The position numbers and the translations under genes are program-made. A stretch of 64,000 bases of DNA from Anas platyrhynchos (Eukaryota > Chordata > Aves > Anseriformes > Anatidae). Within the stretch, counting starts at the first letter, position 1. The number at the start of each line of letters is the position of its first letter. The notes beneath the pieces are model-generated. The model worked only from the letters and a program-made list of their open reading frames with translations, did not search any database and had not been told where the DNA came from. The stretch is from assembly GCF_047663525.1 (NCBI RefSeq), contig NC_092601.1, forward strand, positions 15,151,501 through 15,215,500, written 5' to 3'. Positions 13,101-24,640 of this stretch are shown piece by piece.

Positions 13101-16100
13101 CAAGTGTGTCAAAGCTACAGACCTTCTTAAACACATCTAAAAGTTTGATATTATGAGAAGACAGTAACATGATAGAAGCAAGAATTTTTCCTGTGAGCCT
13201 TGATACATAGTTCAAAAGGTTGGTAAGAAGTTCCCTCAGGAAGATACAGATTCACAACCTTACCTTGACAGCCCTGACCTCCTGATAAGGATTTCCCACC
13301 TGTTCCTTCACATGCTCAAGGCCCTGGTAAACGGGGAGGCAACCTCCAATTCCTCAAACAGACAGTTGCAGCCTTTGTTTTGTAAATGACTTGAGGAAAC
13401 CGAACCTAATCCAGGACAAATGACCTTATCCCACATGTCTCATCAGGCTCCCAATTCCTGCGAATGTGACTCAGAGAAGCAAGTCTTAACACCTCTGCTT
13501 TAATGGAGTAATGTATCGTCTATTAGCCCCACCTACAAACAGCTTCTGAAGAGTTCCAGTTAATTACCAGAAATCTGTAGTGAAAACTCGAGCTAATTCA
13601 ATGCTGACAAGGGACACTGCTGGATAACGTGGTAACACACACACCTGTGTATCCACTTTTCAGACAGATGCTGAACCGAGAAGGAAAGAGAACTCCAAAT
13701 TCAGAGAATAAAGCACACAGTTTTCTTGTGTAGTAAAATCCTCCCACCTGATACTTGGTGGCGCAGCACAGTTATAATAAACCATTCTCCCAAGGGGAAG
13801 CCCTAAAAATACACACAAGGAGCAGTACGAAGAGCAGAAGACAGCCTTGCTCCCCAGAGCAGCGGTTCCCCAGGTGCACACCCTTCTAATTCTTGGTTTT
13901 AATTGCTCAAGACACATCAATGAAATGCAACGTGACACAAGAGATTTTGTTATTTCTGCCCTGCACACACACACGCCCTGACAGAATTCCACAGTCCTCT
14001 GTGGTGCTGAACCAGCAGCTCACCTTTCAGGGGAAGTCACAGCACGCCAGTCTCCCCAAAGGGGCTAGCCAAAATTCAGCCCACCTGCTTCCTGAGAGCA
14101 GTGCCAACCTGCACTAGCACAACACTCCTCCTGCCTGCTGAACCACTCTCCCTGCTTTCCGTTTTCCTGCTGGCCAGCAGACAAAGCAGGGATTTCATGG
14201 CACAAACTGCTCCCTGCTCTGGGGCTCGGCACCATCTGAACTATTGAAACTCCCAGTGGGAAAAGATAAGTACTGGGAGAAAAGACCAACAGGATGAGCT
14301 GTGAATCCCTCAGTATTTCACCTGTAAGTCCTGAGATCTGATGTATGATCCAAACCGTCAGCCCCCAGCGTTGAAAAGGTCTCTCCTACTCGACCTGAAC
14401 CCACGTTACCCCAAAGACAAGTGCAGAGTGAAGCCCCACAGAGAGATCTAAGTCAAGACTCAACGTTCCTTCAACAAATCAGTCATGCTGCTTCTTTTAT
14501 GTGAAATGCTTTGCCACTTTTCATCAAGTTATTCTCTAAATTTGCTTTCTAAAATTCACCTTCAGGAAATACCTTCTTTTCTCAGCAGTTCACACATTTT
14601 GCTGTTCCTGAAATACTCTGTAGCTTCCTTAGATCCCACCTTGTCCAAATATCTAAAGTCATATAAACAAGCCTGAATAATTACTGTTTAACTAATCATC
14701 TCTCTTCCACATCAACAAGACAGTCGGGGTGAACGTGCACCCCCAAACACCAGTCTGAAAATGCTGTGAGATTACTTTGGAACCGTTAACCTGGTCTGGA
14801 AAACACCATCCTGGCATTAACATTAACCCCGCAGAACAATGTATCCTTAAACTATTCATCAGCCCATCTTTCATTCTACTTACTAAAGAGTCAATTCAGA
14901 AACAGCCTGGAGAGTCCTGGCCAGGAATGGTGGATAATAGTGTGAGCTCATTGGTATGAGCTCCTGTGTTCAACCAATACAAGGATTTACATGCATTGTA
15001 ACAACACACTTACTGTTTCCCATCACGCGCGCTCCTTGAGAACAGCTAATTTTGAAAACATTCCCTTTGGTCTCAGATCATCATCTAACAGAGTTTATAT
15101 AAATAGAGCAGTAAATGAATATAGAAATGAGGTAGGGAATGGATGCCCATACAGGGAAGCAGATAAAATTCAATCAGCTTTTTGTAAAAGCTATCCTTTT
15201 GCTACCGTAGAGTTTCTCAATCTGGTGTCAATAAGACATGAGGAAGTAGCCTGGTATAACTGAAAACAGTTTGATATAACAGCTAAAAAGAATACACATG
15301 AGCAAACTGGCAGGCAGCAAGAAGACAAGAAATAGAAGTTTAAAGAAGCATTCAAAGCATAGCCCGATTTTTTGTTTTGTTTTATTGTAAAAGAAAACAA
15401 CTGTAAAAACATTGCTTTTTTTTTTTCCCTTTTCTTTTCTTTTCTTTTTCTTTTCTTTTTTTTTATTTTTATTTTGGTAAGAAGTCGGGTAGCCTTTAGA
15501 CTGAAAGGAGTTGAGAAACTTATCCCAGGAACAACCCAAATAGAACGCTACATCACTTTATGCCACACATTTCAAGGTTTATTTAGCACTCTGAGCTCAC
15601 AGCTCCCTACATACAACTAGCAATACAGCAAAACTCCACAGTTACTGGGTTTCTCTATCAAAAACTTCTACAACCACACGTGTGGAATTTCAGATCTCTG
15701 GAGAGCTGCACACGAGTTTTGCAGGCACAAGTAGGAGACGGGGGCAATGTAAGGACTGGAAGCATAGCTTGCAAATCACAGAGCAGATCTCCCTTCCCCA
15801 CTGAGGCTCTCTCAGCCACATTTGGAGGGTTTATCTCTGTTTCACAGATGGCTGCCAAGCGTAACTCTGTATTATACTTGGGTGTTAATCCGCTAAATTT
15901 ATTAGACACGCTTATATGGAAGATGCCATAGAATTGCTCATTACGTTTGTGGCAGATCTTCTATAAGCAGAAAGGAATCTGAAAAGAAGGAAAGCCTTTA
16001 GGAAAAAGAGCTAAGATTTCCTCATCGTTATCATAGGCCACGGCCTTACGGAGTAGAGGTAATCCAGCTCACAGGAAATGCAGGGGAGTAAAAGAACCAT

Positions 16101-19100
16101 GCATTTTTGTACACTGATACCTCAGATTTCCTCCTGGCAAAGCTGAAGGCTCCTGGGCCAGGCATACTCTAACAGCAATGTAAATATCATTCATCAGCAT
16201 TTCCCCTTCCTTTCTGTCTTCTCATGGAAAGCCTCAGGAATTATGGAAATGCCTTTCCCCCTTGTTCTGTCAAACACATTCCTCCTTAATTCCAGAACTC
16301 CCTTTCAATGTCCACACCAGCCTCTCTAAAAGCTGACACAGACTTCGGCTACAACTTTAAGTCCATTCCCTTCCCCTTTTTTTTCTTTTTAAAGAAAGGA
16401 AAAAAAAAAAAAAAACTTACATAATTTGAAATCCCCTAAAGACAAAGGAAAGAAAAAAAAAAAAAAAAAACAGAAGTCCCACAAAAAAAAAATACTTTCT
16501 TCTTATTAAGGCATTACATATCTTCTTGAGACAACTGTATGCAACTCCTATTTTATAAGGAACTTTAAACCACGCAGTTATTATTTAGAAAGTAGCACAG
16601 TAAAAGAATCAGCCTGCTTTGACCAACAAAAGCGATCCCCAGATCTATGTTCAACACGAAGGAGAGGTCTGTGTTCCTTACTAGGTACAAGGAAAATTAT
16701 CATATTTAGTTTCACTCTCATTAAGAGATGGTGTGATTGTGGCCTTCCTTCTTCTCAACATTTCATTTGTAAATACAAACCATCCAATGCCAAAACAAGA
16801 TAAAGTGACAAACTCTACCAAAAGCCTAGACGTTGGGATACAGGTTCTAACATTCTGCTTTCCTCCTTAAAATCCCCAGCCTTCTCAGCACGCATATCAA
16901 ATGTGTGTTCTGTGCTGGCTGGCCTGGGTTGTTTTTTCCTCTATTTTGAGGACGTGGGGATGATTCTGTTGTTTTGTGGTGGCTTGTGTTTTTTTTCCCC
17001 TTCAGATTGCTAAATTTCATATTGCTATTCAGGACTTGGTGCTTTCCACAATGAAGCACAGAAGCAACATTACAACTCAAAAGTATTCATGTGAGGTATC
17101 TAAGCTTTTTTTAGTAATAATTAAAAAAAAAGAGTGCTAGCATTTCTGCATTACCCTGCAGCTATAGGCTTCTCAAAGTATCATCATCAAATAGAGCACG
17201 CAGAAAGAAAGGGGAAAAAAAGGCAATGTCACAGATATGCGTGCCAGAACAGAGAACTAACTTTAAGGCTCGTGCCCTGTTCTTTTAACCATGCTGTTAG
17301 ATCAAGTGATTAATTAAGCAGTTTCCCAGTCTGGGAATACAAGGAGCACATTCCTTCACATTCCATCAGCCAGTCAGCTGTGTGGCCACAGTCCCAAGCC
17401 ACAGCAAACACAAAGTGAGATGGGGCTATACAGTGAACTGAAGAAATAACAGTATTGAGGGAGTAAAGTCCACCAAGGAATGTTTGCAAAGGCTACAGAG
17501 ACAGAATTCAAATCCTCACTAGGACAGCTTTCTGCTCCCAGTGGAGGACTGCTGAGCTATCCCCCTTCACACCCAGCTCTAGCAAAGAGGTTGGAAGCGT
17601 GAAAATTCAGACACAATACATGCAAGTCTTCTGCAGGAAGCCTCCTGTGACAGTAGTTTTCAGAAAGCCGTTAGCCACATAGCTATATTCCACCTCAATT
17701 CCCATACAAGTCTTTTACAACAGCAGTTTGTCTTAACTATAGAATAGAATTGCCAAGTTTCCACAAATATCCCTTTCCAAGAAAACTGTCAGAATAATTT
17801 ATCCTTTATTTTATTTTGTTTCTTATCTTCCTTGTACATTTCTCATCCTCTTAATTACACTGGGCAAAACTTTGAACTAAGTGTTTAAGTATTAAAAAAA
17901 TGAAATGTCACTCCAGCCTTTGGATGGTCTTTTTACTCATTCTGCGTATTCTGAACAAGGTCATTCATATTTCAAGTTCTGTTACAGCTCCCATCCTTTT
18001 CTACCAGTTCGATGCCTGTAACTGCCCCATTTCTCTCCATCAACCCATGCCAACCCACTACAGCTCGAAGATTCTGGGGGCAATCCAAGTGGTTATGTTC
18101 AAATTCTACCATCTGCAAGCAGTACAGTGTGTTCCCTACCAAACCTCCCCACTGGCTGCACACACGGTTAAAGATTTACCATCAGAAGACAAGGAGACAC
18201 CCCCCTTCCTCTCCAGACAGCACACCTGGATTAGCTCCCTGCAGTCATTGCAAAACAGGCTCAAAGGGGAGCAAGAGCCAAAAAAAATAAAGAAAAAGAT
18301 CAATACAAGTAACAGCAGAAATGACTTTAATACATCAGACGTTATCTTATCTTTGGCTTGCATTAAAGTACTTTTAATCTTGTGAAATTAAGAATGTGTG
18401 TGTCCTGTTATAGGTGTGCCTCAATAGGCCCTTCCAGGATGCTCGGATATGGATCCTACTGGAACACTCACTGAATAATTGCTGATCTCTGAAAACGTGC
18501 AGTATGAGTATCAAATTCCCAAGATCACCAAACCCACAGCACGATGCTAGAAATTAAAGAGATGCCTCCTTTTGTAGCACACTTCTATTTCACTAAGATC
18601 ACGAGCTGCTTTCTCTGTTTACACAATATAATCTCTGTCAAAGGAAGATGAATTTTCTAGACAAGGCTGAGTAGATCAGACAGCTACAGAAGCACCATCG
18701 CTAGCGTGGAAGTGAATCAGAAGAGAAACACTCAAGGACAGCTCAGTTTTATCTCTATAAGGCTCCTGAAGCAGATGGTAAAACCGTAACAGACATACCT
18801 GAGTGAGCTCTCTCTTTGATACAGTAGGACATTTTTTCCACAAAGGCTGCTGCTCAATATCCCAAAATCTTACATCAGTCCTGGACAGAAATATTCCAAA
18901 ATAATTTGTTTATTTATTAATGCGTTATCTGCATCAGGAGTGTCAGAGGCCTAATCAAAAGAACACTTATACTGGATCCTGAATGTAAAGCAACCAAATC
19001 ACCCTACCCTGCGTAAATATTAACTCACCTGTGACCCCTACCAGCTTTTCTTCCCAAAGGCAAAAAAAAACAAAACACGCAGCAATCAGCGGGAACCTCC

Positions 19101-19610
19101 AGCCGCTTGCAGAGTGCTTTAGAGGTGCGTTTTCCTCTCAAAGTTTGCTCAGTTTAACCGAGTTTAGCGGTCACTTTCCTGACTCACCCCTCAGCCCCCC
19201 CCACACGGCTCCTTTTGCTGCTGCCACCCCGGCTCCAGGCGGCTCCTGGGGCTGGGGCCAACCTTCCCCGAGCCTTCCCCAAGCCCCCTCAGAGCTGCCG
19301 AAATCCCCAGGCGAACCCCAGCCCTGCCGCCACCTCTGACAGCGGACAAAACCTCGGGGCTCCCCCCTCAGCCCGAAACCCGGCCCGAGGGGGGGGCTCG
19401 GAGGGCATGGCGGCCCCTTTTTACCTCAGGTTTCGGCGGGGCGAGCAGCCCCCAGCCCTCCCGAGGAGCCCCGAGCCTCCCGCGGGGGGGAAGCAGCGAG
19501 AAGCGGCGTCCCCGGAGCCGGGCGGGCGGAGGCGTGAGGCGAGCCCCGCGTCACCCCGCGTTCGCCCCCGTACCTGTGGCGGCGGTGCCGGCGGGCGGCT
19601 CGCCCTCCAT
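1114..19610 (-). CDS. SNX8: Sorting nexin-8, 11 coding exons
   Basis: Endosomal PX-BAR sorting nexin, acting at early endosomes in endosome-to-Golgi transport (family knowledge). Coding exons in transcript order: 19610-19574, 11884-11694, 9693-9576, 6875-6754, 6386-6306, 5338-5178, 4767-4635, 3551-3483, 2668-2519, 2111-1962, 1227-1114. Every junction has GT/AG signals and the phases join without a break, giving 441 residues; human SNX8 is about 465, the difference being mostly a shorter N-terminus. The PX domain spans about residues 52-155, with the phosphoinositide-binding RRY at 84-86, followed by NDF, and a proline loop PPKR at 109-112. The BAR region is about 200-400. Recognisable segments include LPSWAALNNSTWG and MELRNYFSLYCLHQETQ. 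I chose the ATG at 19608-19610 because it has G at -3 and +4 and is the only nearby ATG in phase with exon 2. An out-of-frame ATG lies 19 bases upstream. Identity is very secure; the start is the least certain part. Confidence 0.95.
1228..6753 (-). other. SNX8 introns 4-10 (short introns between exons 4 and 11)
   Basis: Seven introns lie between the listed exons: 6387-6753, 5339-6305, 4768-5177, 3552-4634, 2669-3482, 2112-2518 and 1228-1961. Donors on the minus strand are GTGAGT, GTACGT, GTAGGT, GTGAGT, GTGAGC, GTAGGG and GTGAGT. I see no RNA gene or repeat family in them. Confidence 0.7.
6876..9575 (-). other. SNX8 intron 3
   Basis: About 2.7 kb of AT-rich intron. It holds a short GTTT run (about 9043-9065) and a CA run (about 9354-9371). 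I recognise nothing else in it. Confidence 0.7.
9694..11693 (-). other. SNX8 intron 2
   Basis: Separates the exon ending SSK from the exon starting RFKCSVYRRYNDF, both in phase 0. No repeat family is recognised. An exon-like open segment ending in a GTGAGT donor lies at 11044-11091 (see findings). Confidence 0.7.
15415..15475. repeat. T/C-rich microsatellite (TTTTC-like)
   Basis: An interrupted run of CTTTT-type units followed by T/A-rich sequence, within SNX8 intron 1. Simple repeat, directly visible. Confidence 0.85.
16370..16490. repeat. Cluster of poly(A) runs with an opposing T run
   Basis: A T-rich run at about 16378-16390 is followed by A runs at about 16400-16415, 16454-16470 and 16480-16489. 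The T and A arms could fold back on each other. Simple low-complexity DNA inside SNX8 intron 1. Confidence 0.8.
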
Positions 19611-19975
19611 CGCGGCAGCCCTCGGTCATGTGAGGCCGGGGGCCGGCGGCCGCCCTCCCCTTCCTCCCTCCGCAGCGCGGGCGGAGCGGCCGGGGGAGGC
19701 CGCCTCCCGCCTCGGGCACGGGGCCGGGGGCCGCCCCGAGCGGGTGGAGGGGGGGATCGGGGCGGTCCACGCCGCCTCCCAGCGGCCGGAGTCCCGCGGG
19801 AGGGCCCGGGCAGAGCCCTTTTTTCCGTGGCTGTGGCGGGTCCGGGAGGCTGAGGGCAGCGGAGAGGCCGAACTCAAACGCGAGCTTCGCGTCCCGGGCC
19901 TCGAGGGCGCCGGCACGGGGCTGGGTTTGGCGCAGCGCGCCTCAAACCGCGCCGGGGTTAGCGAGGAGCCGCTCA
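19190..19975. promoter_or_regulatory. SNX8: CpG-island promoter of SNX8
   Basis: A sharply bounded GC- and CpG-rich block around SNX8 exon 1, flanked on both sides by AT-rich DNA. Transcription is to the left. An M-box type E-box, GTCATGTGAG at 19625-19634, sits just upstream of the chosen ATG. The exact transcription start cannot be fixed from sequence. Confidence 0.8.
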
Positions 19976-19979
19976 GATA

Positions 19980-22900
19980 GCTCCCAGAACTGATCGGCTC
20001 ACACGCCTCGTGCAGGCTTTATTCCAAAATCGAATTGTTTTTCTTTTTTCGTCTGGAAGCTGAGAAAGGTGGTGGGTGGGGATGTGGACTGCCAGGCAGA
20101 ATTCGGCGTGCTACGTGAGGAAATAAATGTGTGGTAGTGGCAGTGAGGCTGTCCTTGAAGGCACACAGCTCAGGGGGCAGTGCTGCACGTTGCAAGTCGG
20201 ATAACATACACCGGGACAACTTCTTGGTGTATTTTCTTAAGTTTTTCCACGGCATTTAATTTCTGCTGCCATTTGATCAGGAAATTTCCTATTCCAAATA
20301 TTTTATACACTTTGGATGTATTTAGATTTTTATGACGCATTAGTGAAGATAATAATTATTATTTTTCTCCAAATGAAAAGCAATTGCAGCATTTTATACT
20401 TTGCACCAGAAGGAATGCACTAATAAAAGTAAATACAAGAAGCAAACATTGTCCTATTCAGGAAAGCGTAGAAATACAAACATCTGAAATGCAAATACAT
20501 TTTCTAAAACTGCCTAAAATAAGAATTTCAGGCATGAATGCCTCTAACTTTATTAGCAATATTTTTTTCCACTTCTTTTACGCTCTATTAATCAGGAACG
20601 ATACGGCTGACACTGGTAGAAAATAAGATATATGTTTTGCGCAGTGCTTTCCTGAAAACACCATCAAACAAGCAAGACACAAAAGTTTGTATAGATTTTG
20701 GATCTCCAGATTAAGATGCTACCAATCCAAAGTATTGGATTCGTCCGCTAATTAATGTTCCTTATAAATATTTGGAAGATAAACAATTATCTCCACTATA
20801 TGCAAAGAGAACTAAACCACAGGAAATTATGGTCAGAATTTTTTCAGCTGTCATTACAATCACAATGCTTTCCCTTGAAATTTTTCATGCTGCTACAAAG
20901 ACATGAATGATTTGACTGATTCTCCTTTTCCTTCTGCCTCTTCCCTCAGTGCAATTTCCCCACAACCATGGGTGCAGACTAAATCCATGTAGAAAATTAA
21001 GAAAGCATGGCATTATTTAAGCTGAGAGGCCCTTCAAATCGTGTTTATATAGCAGCCGAGTGGAGAGTTTTGCAGGCTCAGCACTTCAGAAAACTAAGCG
21101 CTACACAATTTTTCCCCTATATAGCATTTTTTGAGAAAATGAATGAAGGAATCAACATGTTCTCATTTAGCTATAGATCTTTGATTGGTCTGTACTTAAG
21201 CTAATAGCATAACTATTTATTTGGTATAAATAAGACATTCTACACTGAAGATTGCTTTTGCAATCCATGGAAGGAGTCTTGAAGAAAAATACTGTGAAAG
21301 AAATAATTCAATTGCTGAAATTATTTTTGAACAGAGCCAGAAAGATTGTGCTTGACATAAGTTATTGAACTCTTCCATATTTATTGTAAATGCAGCAAAA
21401 ACTTCGGAAAACCTATAGCATAAAGAAACTATCAGCACTAGAGAAAGGAAGAGCATGTGTCAGCGACTTCCAGGTAACAAATGTAATGCAAAAGTACAGG
21501 ACTGCATGAGGTCTTGCAATGGGTCATTCTGTGTATGTCCTATCAGTATTAGGTGAAATTTCATACAGATCATAAAAATAAGAGCTTCCTTACTCTTTCA
21601 GAATTCAGTTTAGGAATCGGTATTTTCAATTCCATCATTCTCAGATCACTTGTACTCAGCAAAATACATGAAGTGTTTCTGTTTTGACAACTGTGTTACA
21701 CAATAAGTCATTCTCATTGGACTTCTTAACCCAAACTTCCCATCAATTAGCATTTTTGCATGTGGAATACTTACAGGAACAAGCTCCAGCTGCCAGACAC
21801 AATCTCTGTTTTTAAAAGTTGTTCCACTCACCCTCATTGCTGAGTAAGGACTGGAATACAAAGAATAGCAGTGAGATAGTAGCACAGGGACTGAAGGGAT
21901 TTGAAAGTTTTCAATAGGATAAAGGAAATTGAAGGAAGGAAGGAAGAGAAGAGAAGATAAATCAAAAATTTGCTGTAAAGTAAGAGAAAGTGCAAATAGC
22001 AGACAATGGCAGGAAAGTGGACTGAGCATTTAAATTCAGTATTTTACCAAAGTGATTGTAGAAGTCGTATGCAGCTTGCAAACAGGAAGAAAGGTAGTAT
22101 GGAAAATTGCCTTTTCCAACATTACAGGCAACTAAAACATAGATGAGAGACTGCATTCATGCACTTGGAAGGGACCTATAATCTTGAGGATCCAGCTGGG
22201 ACCCTGGATTGAACCACAGCATGTCCTCATATTTGGAAAAAATATGCTTGTGATGGCAGGAAGAGCAACAGCTTTTTCTTTACTTTCACACATCAGTGCT
22301 TTTGCAACTCAGGAAATAAAACGTCTGGTCAACTACCATGACACAACGGGGTGGGGAAAGTACCAAAGTGCCAGTCATCATTTCCATTCACCAGCATTGC
22401 CCATAGCTTAAATGTGGAATTGACACACTCCAGCAATTACATTTGAATAGAGTGAGGGTGACATCTTGTGACTAGCTGATAAATTACAAAGCTGCTTTTT
22501 CTTGTTAAGTACCTTCTCAGAATTTGAGCAGAATATGGAAGATACTGCAATACAAAATATGCCTTATAAATTTGAACTACTAACCGCAATACCTGTTCTG
22601 CGCTTCTCATGAAATTTCTATGCTGGCATTCTTGTTCTGAATGTTTTGATGATTTGAAAGAAAGCATTAGGCCAAAACAACAACAAAATATGCAAAATTA
22701 GGTGTTCATCTGGGAAGCAAATGTACACGAACTATTCAAGAACTGTTCTTTTTTCCTCTAAAGCTTTCGTTGAAACTTCAGGATGGCATCTGAGACAAAT
22801 CGCAGGTTCTCTTCGATAGTTTGGATGTACCATACTGCCATGCATGCTGAAAAAAAAATGTATTTTTGCATCAGCCTAAGAGCCCTTGAAAAGTAATGAT

Positions 22901-23190
22901 TTAATTGATTATGAGGGGTCAGCTGTCTCAGTCTGTCACTTTGCTACCCAGTTTGAGAGAAAAGAATGTTACCTGTGTGAAAGTCACACTAAAATGCTAG
23001 GGCCAGCCAAGGTAACACTTCCGATCACTGGAAAACATCAGAAAGGAGAACATTAGGAAGAGTTATTTGTCACGTCAGTGACAGACCACCTGCATGGAGC
23101 CGTGCTCACCGGACAGACGGTGCGGGACAGCGAGTGCCTTTTTTTACCTCACGGAAAAACACCGCTAAAAAACACCGAGACCTTGTAAGC
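19980..23190. other. Intergenic DNA between SNX8 and EIF3B promoters
   Basis: About 3.2 kb of mostly AT-rich DNA between two divergent CpG islands. It contains a CTCF-like core near 20166-20185, a short segment near 22165-22215 faintly like CR1, and two splice-flanked segments on the minus strand (22758-22846 and 22973-23027) described under findings. No gene is assigned. Confidence 0.6.
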
Positions 23191-23199
23191 ACCGACACC

Positions 23200-24640
23200 A
23201 CTCTGGGAGACGGCTCAAACACTCAGCTCTCGGCGGGCCTGGCGGTGACTGGGGGTCTAGCAGCAAGCCTCTGCCCTCCCTTCAGCCCCACACACCCCGG
23301 GGGTCCCCTCGCGGCTCCCCTCAGCCCCGGCCGGGGCCGCCATGAGGCGAGCCGGGGCCCGCGCGGGATGTGGCGGCTCCCGGCGGGCCGGACCACGCAG
23401 CCCCGCGGGGGGGGTGCCGCTGCCGGCCCTGCGCCTCCCCCTTTCTCATGGGTTTGGTAGCGCCCGTGCGCTGCGGCCAGCCTTCGGGCGAGCCCACGGT
23501 GGGGAGTTGTAGGGGGGAACGTGTGGTGTTAAATTGGGGAAAACGGGTGGGTTTCGTCTCGGCGTGCTGCTGATGGCTGCATAAAGTTGGACTGAGAAAT
23601 GCGCTGAGGTGACAGAAGCGCAGGGAGGGCCTTCATCCGGCCGGCTAACTGCCGCGGCGCCTCCCGCTTCTCCGCGAATGGTTCGGCCGAACCCCACCTC
23701 GGTATCCTGCACCGAGCCGCCATGTTGGGCTTAACCACCGCCAAGCGGGGGAAACCACAGCACCATCAAGCTTCAAATAACCCCTTTCCTCTGCCAGCCG
23801 AGCACCGAGCTGGCACCCAAACACTCACCATCCATAATAAAAGCCTTATTGTGGCGAAACCATCGTCTCACGGAACCTAGAGCGGATTAAACCCTCCTTT
23901 CCCCCCCCCTACACCCCGCGGCAGGTGGTAGGCGCCGGGGCCTGGCGCACATGGCCCTGGCGGCCCCTCCCGCGCTCCCTTTGCCGTGGCGGCGGAGCCG
24001 GGAGCGCCCCATGCAGGCCCCGGCGCCCAGCCCCGCGCCGCCCCGCGCCCAGGGGCCGGCCGAGGAGCAGCCCGCAGGGCCGCCGCCCGCCGAGCCGCCG
24101 CCTCAGGACGAGAAGGAGGAAGGGGACGAGGAGGGAGGCGAGCCCGAGGCGCCCACAGGGCCTGACGAAGCCCCGCAGGCCGCTGCCGCCACTGAGGAGG
24201 CCGCTGAGGAGGCCGCGCCTCAGCCCCCCGAGGCCGCGCCTCAGCCGGGGTCCGGCCGCCAGAGCCCTGACAGGGAGGAGGCCGGGCCCGAGCCCCAGCT
24301 TGAGGTAGAGCCCGAGGCCCAGCCGGAGGAGGAGGGGAAGGAGAAGGAGCAGCAGCAGCAGGAGGAGGAGAAGGAGAAGGAGGGGGGGGAGGCTGAGGCC
24401 GAGGCCAAGCCCGAGCCTCCCGCCGAGGCCGAGCCGCCGGCAGAGCCCGGAGCGCCTCAGGAGGACAAGGCCGGGGAGGCCGCGCCCGCCGAGCCCGAGG
24501 ACGAGCTCTCCTTCAGCGACCCCGAGGACTTCGTGGACGACATCAGCGATGAAGGTGGGGGCCGGGGGGAGGCCGCAGCTGGGCCTGAGCCGTGGGCACG
24601 GGATGGCAGCGGCCGGCGCCGTCGTGCTGGACGCGGTTAA
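23200..24640. promoter_or_regulatory. EIF3B: CpG island and promoter region of EIF3B
   Basis: Dense CpG DNA covering the EIF3B first exon and about 700 bases upstream. A perfect YY1-type site, GCCGCCATGTTGG, lies at 23716-23728. A 19-base uninterrupted pyrimidine run at 23892-23910 lies shortly upstream of both candidate start codons and could be a 5' TOP start site. The island is wider than EIF3B alone needs, so it may also fire to the left. Confidence 0.75.
23716..23728. promoter_or_regulatory. YY1-type site in the EIF3B CpG island
   Basis: GCCGCCATGTTGG matches the YY1 consensus core (GCCGCCATNTTG). It lies about 225-295 bases upstream of the two candidate EIF3B starts. Such sites are typical of housekeeping CpG promoters. 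Occupancy is not shown. Confidence 0.5.

Larger units (their letters stand above)
11885..19573 (-). other. SNX8 intron 1 (7.7 kb)
   Basis: The longest intron of SNX8. I see no exon, RNA gene or recognisable transposon in it. It holds a T/C-rich microsatellite (about 15415-15475), an A-rich cluster (about 16370-16490) and several chance open frames, the longest being 161 codons at 17900-18385 with no resemblance to a protein family I know. Confidence 0.7.

Noticed and set aside
17900-18385. 161-codon plus-strand frame in SNX8 intron 1
   Set aside because: No recognisable family, and antisense inside an intron. In 64 kb of six-frame reading a few frames of this size are expected by chance.
19215-19853. 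212-codon open frame on the plus strand in the SNX8 CpG island
   Set aside because: Low-complexity Gly/Arg/Pro-rich translation of CpG DNA, antisense to SNX8 exon 1. Long stop-free frames are expected at this GC content.
23446-23744. Minus-strand frames in the EIF3B island as the first exon of a new gene
   Set aside because: None ends at a donor in the phase needed to join the segment at 22846, and codon content is plain CpG-island sequence.
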